Below the pieces are notes generated by a model, which ran no database searches, was not told where the DNA came from, and was given only the letters and a program-made list of their open reading frames with translations. Source: Lonepinella sp042468235 (GTDB lineage Bacteria; Pseudomonadota; Gammaproteobacteria; Enterobacterales; Pasteurellaceae). Taken from it: a stretch of DNA of 64,000 nucleotides. Position numbers and translations under genes: made by a program. Positions 1-8,759 of the stretch are shown piece after piece. The stretch spans positions 1,116,001 to 1,180,000 of the forward strand of contig NZ_CP170386.1 in the NCBI RefSeq assembly GCF_042468235.1, given 5' to 3'. Within the stretch, counting starts at the first letter, position 1. Each line of letters begins with the position of its first letter.

Positions 1-760
1 TGCTAATCATGTTTTCAGCACAGCATAAATATAATTTAACCCGAGCATTTAAGCCTTGAGCAATCGCCAACCCCAATGCCCCCGTTAATAAAGCAGCACC
101 ACCCATATCGGCTTTCATGCTTTCCATACTGTTGCTTGGTTTTAAGCTATACCCCCCCGTATCAAAGGTAATGCCTTTGCCTACTAAACAGGCTAAAACT
201 GGTGCATTCTTATCGCCCGTTGGATTAAAGTCTAATTGGAGCATAACAGGTGCGTTGGCAGAGCCTTTTCCTACTGTCCAAATGCCATGATAGCCTTTCG
301 CTTGTAAATCTTGACCTTTAATAATTTGATAATTTAATTCACCCTCTTGCCAATCTTCAGCTTGTTGTTGAATGAATTGTACCGCACGATTTACCAACAC
401 TTCTGGAGTTAATACATCTGATGGTAAATTAATGATTTCACGAACAAAATCACCACTTTCAATTAGCTCAAGTAATTTTTCATTTTCCGTTTCATCTAAC
501 TCAGGAAAATCTACCTCAAAATCTTGTTTAGCAGTATAAAACCCTTGATAAAATGCCCAACAACTATCCGCATTCCAATTTTCGCCGATTAATTCCGCTT
601 GCTTAATACCTTGTCCACGCAGTTTACGTGCGGCTTTTTGTACTAAAGTGCGGTCAAAATTTTCAGAAAAATGAACAATGGCTTGATTTTGCTGAAAAGT
701 TAAAAACGCTTTTTTGCCCCAAACTTCATCAGGGGCTTGATGTGAAAGTAAAACTTGCAT
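1..760 (-). CDS. pepB: Aminopeptidase B (M17 leucyl aminopeptidase family), 3' part outside the window
   Basis: Cytosolic metallo-aminopeptidase of the M17 family that removes N-terminal residues from peptides. About 253 codons are visible from the ATG at 758-760; the rest, including the C-terminal active-site segment, lies beyond position 1. The visible part holds the N-terminal domain and the start of the catalytic domain, with the metal-binding stretch VGKGITFDTGGYSLKP, the PepB counterpart of the PepA motif with its metal-binding Lys and Asp. It starts 9 bp after the stop of the RelA/SpoT-like gene, so the two are probably co-transcribed. PepA is the main alternative, but the TGG-Y-S-LKP form fits PepB better. 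Confidence 0.9.
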   Translation of the reverse strand, partial: MQVLLSHQAPDEVWGKKAFLTFQQNQAIVHFSENFDRTLVQKAARKLRGQGIKQAELIGENWNADSCWAFYQGFYTAKQDFEVDFPELDETENEKLLELIESGDFVREIINLPSDVLTPEVLVNRAVQFIQQQAEDWQEGELNYQIIKGQDLQAKGYHGIWTVGKGSANAPVMLQLDFNPTGDKNAPVLACLVGKGITFDTGGYSLKPSNSMESMKADMGGAALLTGALGLAIAQGLNARVKLYLCCAENMIS

Positions 761-769
761 AATTTATCC

Positions 770-1333
770 TTAAAAATTCACAAAATTTCGTTTATATTTA
801 CGATGGCTTTGAATATTACGTTCCGCATCTTTACGATCCCAAATCTGCAGTTCCCATGGATAATAAAAATTACTCGAATTTTTGAAATAAATATGAATTC
901 CTACATACTCATCTTTATCTCGTAAATACCAGTTTTTTAACCCATATTTTTCTTTCCATTCATCTAATTTATTCATGACTTGGGTAATATCTTCCGTACT
1001 GACAATCATTCTTGCCCCAAAAATATCATTCATAATACTATTGACTGGAAAGCCTTCGCTACGTTGTTGAAACCGTTCAATTTTATGTAAAATAGATTCC
1101 GATGTTTTGACACGATAAAAATAGGAAATATCCGTTAAATCGGCACGATACAAATAATCATTAATGGCTTCGTGCAAATTTAAGCGATAGGCTAATATAT
1201 GCTCTACAGGCACTTTCGCTAGTGTATGTTTTAAATTCACCTTTTGAATTTTCCCTGTTTCAAAATAGTCTTGTGAAAAGGCTAAATGCACCTTATTAAT
1301 TTCATCAATTAAGCGTTCTATTTTTTCGAGCAT
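770..1333 (-). CDS. Small RelA/SpoT-domain protein, putative (p)ppGpp synthetase-like
   Basis: A 187-residue single-domain protein with the elements of an alarmone synthetase. The ATP-binding pattern R-x-K-x3-S-x3-K is at R74, K76, S80 and K84. The DIxGxR motif with its metal-binding Asp is at 103-108. The G-loop motif that normally reads Y-R-S-L-H is Y-V-G-I-H at 143-147, and the catalytic Glu motif E-L-Q is at 161-163. No hydrolase, TGS or ACT domain is present, so it resembles stand-alone small synthetases. The changed G-loop makes activity uncertain: it could make (p)ppGpp, pyrophosphorylate another substrate, or be inactive. An AGGGAAAA ribosome site precedes the ATG. It lies 17 bp after the MetE-like gene and 9 bp before pepB, with no evident antitoxin partner. 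Confidence 0.7.
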   Translation of the reverse strand: MLEKIERLIDEINKVHLAFSQDYFETGKIQKVNLKHTLAKVPVEHILAYRLNLHEAINDYLYRADLTDISYFYRVKTSESILHKIERFQQRSEGFPVNSIMNDIFGARMIVSTEDITQVMNKLDEWKEKYGLKNWYLRDKDEYVGIHIYFKNSSNFYYPWELQIWDRKDAERNIQSHRKYKRNFVNF

Positions 1334-1350
1334 ATATTTTCCCTACCTAA

Positions 1351-2499
1351 CTACTCGCCCCAAACTTCTTGCACAATATCACGAATAAATTCTAACTTCG
1401 CCCATTGTTGCTGTTCGGTCAGAATATTACCTTCTTCCGTTGATGCAAAACCACATTGCGGACTTAAACATAGTTGATTGATGTCCACATATTGAGTGGC
1501 TTCTTTGATGCGAGCAATAATATCATCACGATTTTCAAGTGTACCGTCTTTAGACGTAATTAACCCTAACACCACTTGTTGATCTTTGATAAAACGTAAC
1601 GGACGGAAATCTCCCGCACGATCGCTATCATACTCAAGGAAGAAACCATCTACACGGCAAGTACCAAACAAGGTTTCTGCGACAGGTTCATAACCACCAG
1701 CCGAGAACCAAGTGGAACGGAAATTGCCACGACAAATGTGCATGGTAATTGCAATATCATCAGCAGGTTTCGCATCTACGATTTTATTTAACATATAAAC
1801 ATAATCTTTGGCAATTTGGTCTAAATCAAAACCACGCTGTTTATAGGCGGCTCGTTTATCTTCCGCACAAAATTCGCCCCAGCTAGTGTCATCTAATTGT
1901 AAATTACGACAACCTAATTTGTAGAAAATCTGCATCGCTTTAATATAAGCGTTAGCAATATCGTCTAGTAAAAGTTGGTTGTTGTTTTCATAACGTGGAA
2001 TTGCGACATAATCGGTCGCTCGTACATTGGTGATTAAATGCAGCATTGACGGTGATGGAATGGTAAATTTCACTTCTTGACCGTTAGCAATTTGATTAAC
2101 AGAACGGAAATGTTCGACAAACGGGTGGCTTTCAGAAAAATCGACTTTATCCACAATTTTTAAGGTTTTCGGGCGAACATTATCATGTTTAAATTGTACC
2201 GAAAATTTTTCAGCATCAACTTCTTCCACACCGTCTAAACCTGCTAAAAAATCTAAATGCCAGAAAGTACGGCGAAATTCGCCGTCTGTTACTGCATGTA
2301 ATCCCACACTTTTTTGATGTTCCACCAATTTAGCAATTTCTTTATCTTCAACCTTAGTTAACTCCGCACAAGAAATATCACCACAACTACATTGTTGGCG
2401 AGCTTGCTTAATTTCATCAGAACGTAAAAAACTGCCGACAATGTCAAAACGATAAGGGGCTTTAGTACGTAAAGTTGCTGTTGGGAATAATTTACTCAT
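1351..2499 (-). CDS. Core-MetE-like cobalamin-independent methionine synthase family protein
   Basis: A 382-residue TIM-barrel protein matching only the C-terminal half of MetE (YxjG/YxjH type). The zinc ligands are recognisable: H-I-C at 254-256, Glu at 289 (FFLEYDSDR) and Cys at 349 (SPQCGF). Full MetE is about 750 residues with an N-terminal folate-binding half that is absent here, so the methyl donor may not be methyl-tetrahydrofolate. Likely role: transfer of a methyl group to homocysteine or a related thiol. The start was set at MSKLF because AAAGGAAAACAG lies directly upstream; an in-frame extension of 16 codons lacks a good ribosome site. It lies between hpt and the RelA/SpoT-like gene on the same strand. 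Confidence 0.8.
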   Translation of the reverse strand: MSKLFPTATLRTKAPYRFDIVGSFLRSDEIKQARQQCSCGDISCAELTKVEDKEIAKLVEHQKSVGLHAVTDGEFRRTFWHLDFLAGLDGVEEVDAEKFSVQFKHDNVRPKTLKIVDKVDFSESHPFVEHFRSVNQIANGQEVKFTIPSPSMLHLITNVRATDYVAIPRYENNNQLLLDDIANAYIKAMQIFYKLGCRNLQLDDTSWGEFCAEDKRAAYKQRGFDLDQIAKDYVYMLNKIVDAKPADDIAITMHICRGNFRSTWFSAGGYEPVAETLFGTCRVDGFFLEYDSDRAGDFRPLRFIKDQQVVLGLITSKDGTLENRDDIIARIKEATQYVDINQLCLSPQCGFASTEEGNILTEQQQWAKLEFIRDIVQEVWGE

Positions 2500-2562
2500 C
2501 TGTTTTCCTTTCTTTTTATGATTATTTAAATTTAACAAAAAATACACCGCACTTTAGCTGGC

Positions 2563-3102
2563 TTATTCTTCTAATATCACTTTACCGATAAAACTTAAAT
2601 TACGATAACGTTGAGCATAGTCAATACCATAACCGATAACAAACTCATTCGGAATGGCAAATCCCACCCATTCTACTGGCACTTCTACTTCACGGCGTGA
2701 TGGTTTATCTAATAAGGTACAAATGGCAAGACTCGCAGGATCGCGGAGTTCTAGGATTTTGCGGACTTTTTCGAGCGTGTAACCTGAATCAATAATATCT
2801 TCCACAATTAACACGTGTTCGCCCTTAATATCACCATTTAAATCTTGGGTAATTTTTACATCATGATTGGTACTCATGCCGATACCATAACTTGATGTGG
2901 TCATAAATTCTACTTCGAGCGGTAAGTCAATTTTACGTACTAAATCTGCCATAAACATAAATGAGCCACGTAATAAACCGACTACAATCAATTTATCCAC
3001 TTTCTTTTGTTGATAAAAAGCGGTGATTTCCGCACCGAGCTGATCAATTTTAGCAAGCACATCTTGCTCTGAAATCAGGACTTCAACATGATGTTTTTTC
3101 AT
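2563..3102 (-). CDS. hpt: Hypoxanthine phosphoribosyltransferase
   Basis: Purine salvage enzyme that converts hypoxanthine (and guanine) plus PRPP to IMP or GMP in the cytosol. The 179-residue length fits the family. The PRPP-binding motif VLIVEDIIDSGYTL is in mid-protein, and the flexible-loop region TTSSYG precedes it. A ribosome site (GAGACCCTTATG context) precedes the ATG at 3102. It leads a same-strand run through the MetE-like gene (63 bp gap), the RelA/SpoT-like gene and pepB, and is separated from upstream pmbA by a small-RNA-like unit with its own terminator. Confidence 0.95.
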   Translation of the reverse strand: MKKHHVEVLISEQDVLAKIDQLGAEITAFYQQKKVDKLIVVGLLRGSFMFMADLVRKIDLPLEVEFMTTSSYGIGMSTNHDVKITQDLNGDIKGEHVLIVEDIIDSGYTLEKVRKILELRDPASLAICTLLDKPSRREVEVPVEWVGFAIPNEFVIGYGIDYAQRYRNLSFIGKVILEE

Positions 3103-3170
3103 AAGGGTCTCTCTATATAAAAATCTACGAGCTACTATATCACAACGGTATAAAGAGAAAATAAAAAAAT

Positions 3171-3263
3171 CAAAAAAAAGACCGAAGTGATAACACCTCG
3201 GTCTTAAACCCTAACGAATTTACTTTCTACTCTACCTGTTTAGCTACCTATGTCTTAACAGAT
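3171..3263 (-). ncRNA. Candidate Fur-regulated small RNA
   Basis: A strong sigma70 promoter (TTGACG, 17 bp, TAATAT) predicts transcription starting near 3263. About 60-90 nt later comes a perfect rho-independent terminator: AAGACCGAGGTG, loop TTAT, CACTTCGGTCTT, then a T run. No ribosome site with an open reading frame was seen in this stretch. A Fur-box-like sequence touches the -35 box. Together this is the layout of an iron-repressed small RNA, as for RyhB in enterics and HrrF in Haemophilus influenzae. Identity with HrrF is not claimed. The alternative is a leader of hpt whose transcription is mostly terminated. Confidence 0.55.
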
Positions 3264-3269
3264 GTGTGT

Positions 3270-3298
3270 ATATTAATAGATAAAATAACCTCCGTCAA
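3270..3298 (-). promoter_or_regulatory. Sigma70 promoter of the candidate small RNA
   Basis: On the minus strand TTGACG (3298-3293) and TAATAT (3275-3270) are separated by exactly 17 bp. This is close to consensus and is among the strongest promoters seen in the window. Confidence 0.7.
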
Positions 3299-3313
3299 TA
3301 AGAATTATTATCA
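3299..3313 (-). promoter_or_regulatory. Fur-box-like operator
   Basis: The minus strand reads TGATAAT A ATTCTTA, which matches the 7-1-7 Fur inverted repeat (TGATAAT N ATTATCA) at 12 of 14 positions. It begins 7 bp after the pmbA stop codon and abuts the -35 box of the small-RNA promoter, where bound Fur would block RNA polymerase. Confidence 0.55.
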
Positions 3314-3320
3314 TTTTTAA

Positions 3321-4682
3321 TTAATTCCCCGAAATTTTCATTTCTTCCAATAAAATTGAGCCAGTTTGAATATTGGAACGGGTTTCAATGTCATCACCAA
3401 CCGCCACCAAATGCTCAAACATCTGTTTTAAATTGCCCGCAATGGTGATTTCTGAAACAGGATATTGAATTTCACCATTTTCCACCCAAAAGCCCGATGC
3501 ACCACGAGAATAATCCCCCGTTACCATATTCACACTCTGCCCCATTAAATCAGTCACTAACAAGCCTGTTCCCATTTGGTTTAAAAGTGCGGTTAAATTT
3601 CCTTGAGAATTTGGTTTAACCAACCAATTATGAATACCGCCTGCATGTCCCGTGCTTTGCATAGCTAATTTTTTACCGCTGTAACTGGTTAATAAATAAG
3701 TTTGCAAAATACCGTCTTGAATAATCTCCAAATCTTGCGTTCTCACGCCCTCGCTATCAAACGGTGTAGAAGCTAAACCACTTAACAAATGCGGACGTTC
3801 GCTAATTTGAAACCAATCAGGCAAAACTTTTTGTCCAAGTTTATCTAACAAAAAGCTGTTTTTGCGATATAGACTGCCACCACTAATAGCAGTCGCTAAA
3901 TGCCCAATTAACCCTGTTGCGACATCATTTAGAAAAATCACAGGTGCCGTTTGGGTTGCAATTTTTTGCGGTCGTAAACGAGCAATGGCTTTCTTCGCTG
4001 AATTTTGCCCTACCCATTCAGGTGCAGCTAACTCATTCGCTTTACGAGAAATCGTGTATTCGTAATCACTTTCTAATAAATCATCAACACCACCCAATAC
4101 TGAGCAAGACAACGAATAACGGCTCGATAAATGACTTTGCAACATACCATGGCTATTCCCATACACGCGAACTCCCGTATGGGAATTAAAAGCCGCACCA
4201 TTACTGTTGACAATCCGCTGATCATATTGCAAAGCGGCGGTTTCCGCTTGTAAAGCTAATTCCACTGCCCGATCTACATCAATGTCAGTGGGGTGATATA
4301 AATCTAAATCAGGTGCATTAAATGCCATTAAGGCTTTATCGGCTAAACCCGCACAATCATCGGGAGAAGTATATTTGGCTATCGCTAATGCCGCATCAAC
4401 AGCCGCTTTAATTGCTGGCTGGCTTAAATCCGATGTGGATGCGTTACCTTTTTGTTGCCCTAAATACACCGAAATGCCCAAGGCTCCGTCATTATTAAAT
4501 TCTACGTTTTCGACTTCCTGCAACCGAGTAGAAACCGAAAGCCCACTGACTTTGGTCACCGCCACTTCCGCTGTTGCCCCTGCTTTTTGAGCCAACTCGA
4601 CCGCATAACTCACCGCCGCACGTAATTCTTGTTCTTGCTGTTTTAAAAGTGCGGTGGAATTTTCCGTATTTTTTTCTGGCAT
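3321..4682 (-). CDS. pmbA: Metalloprotease PmbA (TldE), subunit of TldD/TldE
   Basis: Cytosolic U62-family peptidase subunit, 453 residues, that with TldD matures modified peptides and degrades unfolded ones. The usual PmbA/TldD features are present: an N-terminal domain (AVELAQKAGATAEV), a central barrel and the C-terminal GDYSRGASGFWVENGEI segment. The start at 4682 (MPEKN) follows AAGGAAAAG; a 99-codon in-frame extension upstream would overlap the divergent darP gene and is rejected. It is divergent from darP, the same pairing as in E. coli (yjgA-pmbA). Its 3' end runs straight into the Fur-box and small-RNA promoter. Confidence 0.95.
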   Translation of the reverse strand: MPEKNTENSTALLKQQEQELRAAVSYAVELAQKAGATAEVAVTKVSGLSVSTRLQEVENVEFNNDGALGISVYLGQQKGNASTSDLSQPAIKAAVDAALAIAKYTSPDDCAGLADKALMAFNAPDLDLYHPTDIDVDRAVELALQAETAALQYDQRIVNSNGAAFNSHTGVRVYGNSHGMLQSHLSSRYSLSCSVLGGVDDLLESDYEYTISRKANELAAPEWVGQNSAKKAIARLRPQKIATQTAPVIFLNDVATGLIGHLATAISGGSLYRKNSFLLDKLGQKVLPDWFQISERPHLLSGLASTPFDSEGVRTQDLEIIQDGILQTYLLTSYSGKKLAMQSTGHAGGIHNWLVKPNSQGNLTALLNQMGTGLLVTDLMGQSVNMVTGDYSRGASGFWVENGEIQYPVSEITIAGNLKQMFEHLVAVGDDIETRSNIQTGSILLEEMKISGN

Positions 4683-4770
4683 GCTGCTCTTTTCCTTATT
4701 ATTTATAAATTTGTCGCATTTTAGCTTATTTGCTACAATGTAGCAAAATATCAATAAGAAAGGATAGGAA

Positions 4771-5304
4771 ATGAAAAAACGGGGCAAAAAGCCAGAATTA
4801 GATTGGACAGACGAGCAAGAAGAAATTATCTGGGTCAGCAAAAGTGAAATTAAACGTGATGCGGAAGATTTAAAAAAATTAGGCTCAAAATTAGTGGAAT
4901 TAACCCCAGCGAATTTAGCCAAAGTACCGCTTGATGAAACCTTGTTAGACGCTATTAATTTGGCTCGCCGTTCAGTCAAGGAAGCTAAACGCCGTCAATT
5001 ACAATTTATCGGCAAATTATTACGCTCAATGGACATAGATCCTATTCAGGAAGCCTTAGATAAAATCGAGAATAAACATAATCAACAGCAAGCCATGCTA
5101 CATAAAATAGAACATTTACGTGATGATTTAGTAGAAAAAGGCGATGATGAACTGGCACAATTCTTTGACCAACACCCCGATGCTGATCGTCAACATTTAC
5201 GCAATCTTATCCGTTCCGCTCAAAAAGAAAAAGAACAAAATAAACCGCCGAAAGCGTATCGGGAAATTTATCAATATTTGAAAGAATTGATGTTGGGAAA
5301 TTAA
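4771..5304 (+). CDS. darP: Ribosome maturation protein DarP (YjgA, DUF615)
   Basis: A 177-residue, highly charged, helical protein that associates with pre-50S ribosomal particles and promotes their late maturation. The sequence shows the DUF615 features: an acidic N-terminus (DWTDEQEE), the central R-R-S-V-K-E-A-K-R-R-Q-L-Q-F-I-G-K block and a coiled-coil middle. AGGATAGGAA precedes the ATG. It is divergent from pmbA, as in enterics. Confidence 0.93.
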   Translation: MKKRGKKPELDWTDEQEEIIWVSKSEIKRDAEDLKKLGSKLVELTPANLAKVPLDETLLDAINLARRSVKEAKRRQLQFIGKLLRSMDIDPIQEALDKIENKHNQQQAMLHKIEHLRDDLVEKGDDELAQFFDQHPDADRQHLRNLIRSAQKEKEQNKPPKAYREIYQYLKELMLGN

Positions 5305-5310
5305 AAAAAC

Positions 5311-5334
5311 AAGGCACTTAATCCAGTGCCTTTT
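5311..5334. terminator. Bidirectional terminator between darP and paeA-like gene
   Basis: AAGGCAC (5311-5317), an 8-nt loop, GTGCCTT (5326-5332), then T residues. It lies between converging genes, with A residues on the opposite side, so it can serve both strands. Confidence 0.75.
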
Positions 5335-5338
5335 ATCG

Positions 5339-6649
5339 CTAACTCGTAGCAGAACTCTCTTGCAAATCCTTACGCAACGACACTAACAACTGATCGATTT
5401 TAAAGTTTTCCGTATCAATAATTTCAAATTTATATTTGTCATATAATACAGAATCCGTTTTCTTCGGAATTTTCCGCAACATATACATCATAAACCCACC
5501 AATCGTTTCGTAATTTTCATCTGCGGGAAATGATGCTATATCCAATGCTCGCATCACATCTTCTAACGGCGTAATGCCATCAATTAACCAAGAATGTTCA
5601 TCTCGCTGTACGATTTGTTCTTCTTCGCTAGAAACTAATTCCCCCATCACAATGCTCATCACATCATTAAGGGTGACAATCCCCACCACTAAGGCATATT
5701 CATTCACGATTACAGCAAAATCTTCACCGGTAGATTTAAATAATTCCAGTACTTCATAAAGAGATAAGGTATCTGGCACGAACAAAGACTTACGTAATAA
5801 TTTTGGATCCGTTAAGGCAACTTTGCTGTCGGTTAAATATAAGGTCAGTAGCGTATGGGACTCTACATAGCCTAATATTTTCTCCAAACCACCGTCACAA
5901 ATCAGCAATTTTGAATGGGAATTTTTAGCCAAGGTGTCTAACACCTCTTGCTGATTAAAACTGCGGTCTAAAAAGACAATATTTTCACGAGTTGTCATGG
6001 TCGAAGTCACGGTGCGAGCTTGCATATCAAAAATATTTTCAATTAAATATTGCTCCTGAGCCTTCAGTACCCCAGACTCTGCCCCTGCTTCCACTAAAGC
6101 CACAATATCTTCCGATGTCATGTTATCTTCACGCACAGTGGAAACACGTAAAAAACGGAATATGCCATTGGCTAAAGAATCAAAAATCATCACTAAGGGC
6201 TTAAAAATAAAAATGCAAAACCGCATAACGCCCACAGTTTTCATGGCTATCTGCTCTGGATAAGTCATAGCAAGGCGTTTTGGAATCAAATCTGCTAACA
6301 AAATAAATAAAAATGTCACCACCGTAAAAGCCAGCCAAGATGATGCACTTTCCACCCAATTTGCCTGTGTATATTGACTCATCAGTTGCATAAAATACGG
6401 ATTTAACGCACTTTCCCCAATCATACCACCTAAAATGGCCACCATGTTTAAGCCAATTTGCACCACAGTAATAAAACGCCCCGGCTTTTCTTGTAACTGC
6501 AAAACTTGTGTGGCTCTTATGTCGCCGTCATTGGCTAAAACTTGCAACTTGATCTTTCTTGCCCCAGCAAGGGAAATTTCTGCCGAAGAAATCACCGCAC
6601 TGGTTATAATCAACAATAAAATGAGTAAAATTGCTTCAAATAATTCCAT
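5339..6649 (-). CDS. paeA: CNNM/CBS-domain membrane transporter, YtfL/PaeA-like
   Basis: Inner-membrane protein of 436 residues in the HlyC/CorC-type family. An N-terminal DUF21 domain with about four membrane helices (1-190) contains SSAEISLAGARK and VVQIGLNMVAILGG. A CBS pair (about 200-330) and a C-terminal CorC/HlyC domain follow. The N-terminus is close to E. coli YtfL, which was renamed PaeA for its role in putrescine and cadaverine export. Polyamine export is therefore likely but inferred. It ends 9 bp before the divergent terminator and lies 8 bp after ligA. Confidence 0.85.
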   Translation of the reverse strand: MELFEAILLILLLIITSAVISSAEISLAGARKIKLQVLANDGDIRATQVLQLQEKPGRFITVVQIGLNMVAILGGMIGESALNPYFMQLMSQYTQANWVESASSWLAFTVVTFLFILLADLIPKRLAMTYPEQIAMKTVGVMRFCIFIFKPLVMIFDSLANGIFRFLRVSTVREDNMTSEDIVALVEAGAESGVLKAQEQYLIENIFDMQARTVTSTMTTRENIVFLDRSFNQQEVLDTLAKNSHSKLLICDGGLEKILGYVESHTLLTLYLTDSKVALTDPKLLRKSLFVPDTLSLYEVLELFKSTGEDFAVIVNEYALVVGIVTLNDVMSIVMGELVSSEEEQIVQRDEHSWLIDGITPLEDVMRALDIASFPADENYETIGGFMMYMLRKIPKKTDSVLYDKYKFEIIDTENFKIDQLLVSLRKDLQESSATS

Positions 6650-6657
6650 AATATGTC

Positions 6658-8676
6658 CTATTTATATTGTTGAACAAAATCCCAAAACCGCTGTTCGTCC
6701 CAAATTTGAACACCCAATTCTTGGGCTTTGGTTAGTTTTGATCCTGCTGAATCGCCTGCAATCACAATATCGGTTTTTGCTGATACACTACCGCTCACTT
6801 TCGCCCCGAAAGATTGTAATAACGCTTTGGCATCATTGCGTCCCATTTGAGTTAAGGTTCCCGTTAATACCACGGTTTTACCGTTTAACGGATTTTCTCC
6901 AATGTCTTTTTCTTCCACATCGTCCCAATGGACACCTTGTGCGATTAAATCATTCACTACGTCTAAATTATGTTGTTCACGCCAGAACACATAAATCCGA
7001 TTTGCCACAACGATGCCCACATCTGGCACGGCTTGTAATTGTTCTAAATCTGCTTGTTGAAGTGCGGTGAGATTTTTGAAATATTTGGCTAAATTCAATG
7101 CGGTGGCTTCGCCCACGTCCCGAATACCTAGGGCAAAAATAAAGCGTGCTAAAGTTGTTGATTTGGCTTTTTCTAGGCTATCCAGTGCATTTTGAGCGGA
7201 TTTTTGTCCCATACGTTCTAATCGCATTAAGGTGAAAAGATCCAATTTAAATAAATCTGCTGGCGTATGAATAAACTCTCGATCCACTAACTGCTCGATC
7301 AGTTTCGCTCCCACGCCGTCAATATCCATGGCTTTGCGAGAAACAAAATGTTTCAAAGATTCCTTACGTTGTGCATCACAAAATAAGCCACCAGTACAAC
7401 GAGCAACTGCCTCGCCATCAATTCGCACCACTTGCGAACCACACACGGGGCATTCGGTTGGAAAAATAATTGATTCTGCATTGGCTGGACGGCGATCATG
7501 TACCACACCAATAATCTGTGGAATTACATCACCTGCACGGCGGATAATCACGGTATCACCAATGGCAATATCAAGACGTGCAATTTCATCGCCATTATGC
7601 AAGGTCGCATTACTCACCGTTACGCCAGCCACGAAAACAGGTTGTAATTTTGCCACAGGCGTAATTGCCCCCGTTCGTCCTACCTGAAATTCCACATCTT
7701 TTAGTATCGTCATTTCTTCCTGTGCAGGAAATTTATACGCAATCGCCCAACGTGGTGCTTTAGAAATAAAGCCAAGTTCCTGCTGTAACGCAATATTGTT
7801 AATTTTTAACACTGTACCATCAATGTCATAGCCTAAAGTTGGACGTTTTTGTTGAATAGTGCGGTAGAAATTCAACACATTTTCTACCCCATCACAAAGC
7901 TGAATCTCCGCATTCACTGGAATACCGATAGATTTCAGCCATAGCAAACGTCCATAATGGGTTTCGGGTAAATCCACCCCTTCGGCAATCCCAATACTAT
8001 AAGCATTCAGCATTAATGGACGTTGGCTAGTAATTTTCGGATCGAGTTGACGCAACGAGCCAGCGGCAGCATTACGTGGATTAGCAAAGGTTTTCTCCCC
8101 TTTGGCTAAGGCTAATTCATTTAATTTTTCAAAGCCCGCTTGTGGCATAAACACTTCACCACGCACTTCTAAACGAGCAGGCGGATGGTCAGTTAATAAT
8201 TGTAAGGGAATATTGCGAATGGTACGAATATTGGCAGTAATATCTTCTCCCGTGCTGCCATCGCCCCTTGTTGCCGCTTGCGTAAGGACACCATTGACAT
8301 ACAAAATACTCACTGCCAAACCGTCTAATTTTAGTTCACAACAAAATTCAAGGGTTTCTGGCAATAGCACCAAACGATCTTGAATACGTTTTACAAAAGC
8401 ATAAAATTCTTCATCGGAAAACGCATTATCTAGGGATAACATGGGAATTTCATGGGTAATTTGGCTAAAGCCTGATAATGGTTTTGCCCCGACACGCTGG
8501 GTTGGCGAATTGGCGGTGATGAATTCGGGATATTGTTGTTCTAAGGTTTTTAATTGATGAAATAAACGATCATATTCGCTATCTGGAATTTTTGGTTCAT
8601 CAAGCACGTGATATTGATATTCGTGATAACGCAATGTTTCACGCAACTGATTAATTTGTTTGGCTATATCTGTCAT
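6658..8676 (-). CDS. ligA: NAD-dependent DNA ligase
   Basis: Seals nicks in duplex DNA using NAD+, acting in replication and repair. The 672 residues show the full domain order: domain Ia (YHVLDEPKIPDSEYDRL), the adenylation domain with the active-site Lys in CELKLDGLAVS, an OB fold, a four-Cys zinc finger (CPVCG...C...C), helix-hairpin-helix repeats (DVGEATALNLAKYF) and a C-terminal BRCT domain (LNGKTVVLTGTL). The start MTDIAK at 8676 was preferred to an in-frame ATG 14 codons upstream that lies in an AT-rich stretch. It sits downstream of zipA, a common Pasteurellaceae arrangement. Confidence 0.97.
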   Translation of the reverse strand: MTDIAKQINQLRETLRYHEYQYHVLDEPKIPDSEYDRLFHQLKTLEQQYPEFITANSPTQRVGAKPLSGFSQITHEIPMLSLDNAFSDEEFYAFVKRIQDRLVLLPETLEFCCELKLDGLAVSILYVNGVLTQAATRGDGSTGEDITANIRTIRNIPLQLLTDHPPARLEVRGEVFMPQAGFEKLNELALAKGEKTFANPRNAAAGSLRQLDPKITSQRPLMLNAYSIGIAEGVDLPETHYGRLLWLKSIGIPVNAEIQLCDGVENVLNFYRTIQQKRPTLGYDIDGTVLKINNIALQQELGFISKAPRWAIAYKFPAQEEMTILKDVEFQVGRTGAITPVAKLQPVFVAGVTVSNATLHNGDEIARLDIAIGDTVIIRRAGDVIPQIIGVVHDRRPANAESIIFPTECPVCGSQVVRIDGEAVARCTGGLFCDAQRKESLKHFVSRKAMDIDGVGAKLIEQLVDREFIHTPADLFKLDLFTLMRLERMGQKSAQNALDSLEKAKSTTLARFIFALGIRDVGEATALNLAKYFKNLTALQQADLEQLQAVPDVGIVVANRIYVFWREQHNLDVVNDLIAQGVHWDDVEEKDIGENPLNGKTVVLTGTLTQMGRNDAKALLQSFGAKVSGSVSAKTDIVIAGDSAGSKLTKAQELGVQIWDEQRFWDFVQQYK

Positions 8677-8710
8677 TTTATTTTTCTTTTCTAAAATTAT
8701 TAACAAAATA

Positions 8711-8743
8711 AACCGCACTTTGAACGCTCAACAGTGCGGTTTT
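8711..8743. terminator. Paired uptake-signal hairpin between zipA and ligA
   Basis: AACCGCACT (8711-8719) and AGTGCGGTT (8733-8741) form an inverted pair of uptake-signal cores around a 13-nt loop, with T residues on the plus strand and A-rich sequence on the other. Such USS pairs double as terminators or attenuators in this family. Confidence 0.6.
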
Positions 8744-8759
8744 CAATCGACAATTTTCG

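Noticed and set aside
4683..4979. N-terminal extension of pmbA
   Set aside because: It overlaps the well-supported divergent gene darP and lacks PmbA similarity; the ATG at 4682 has a good ribosome site.
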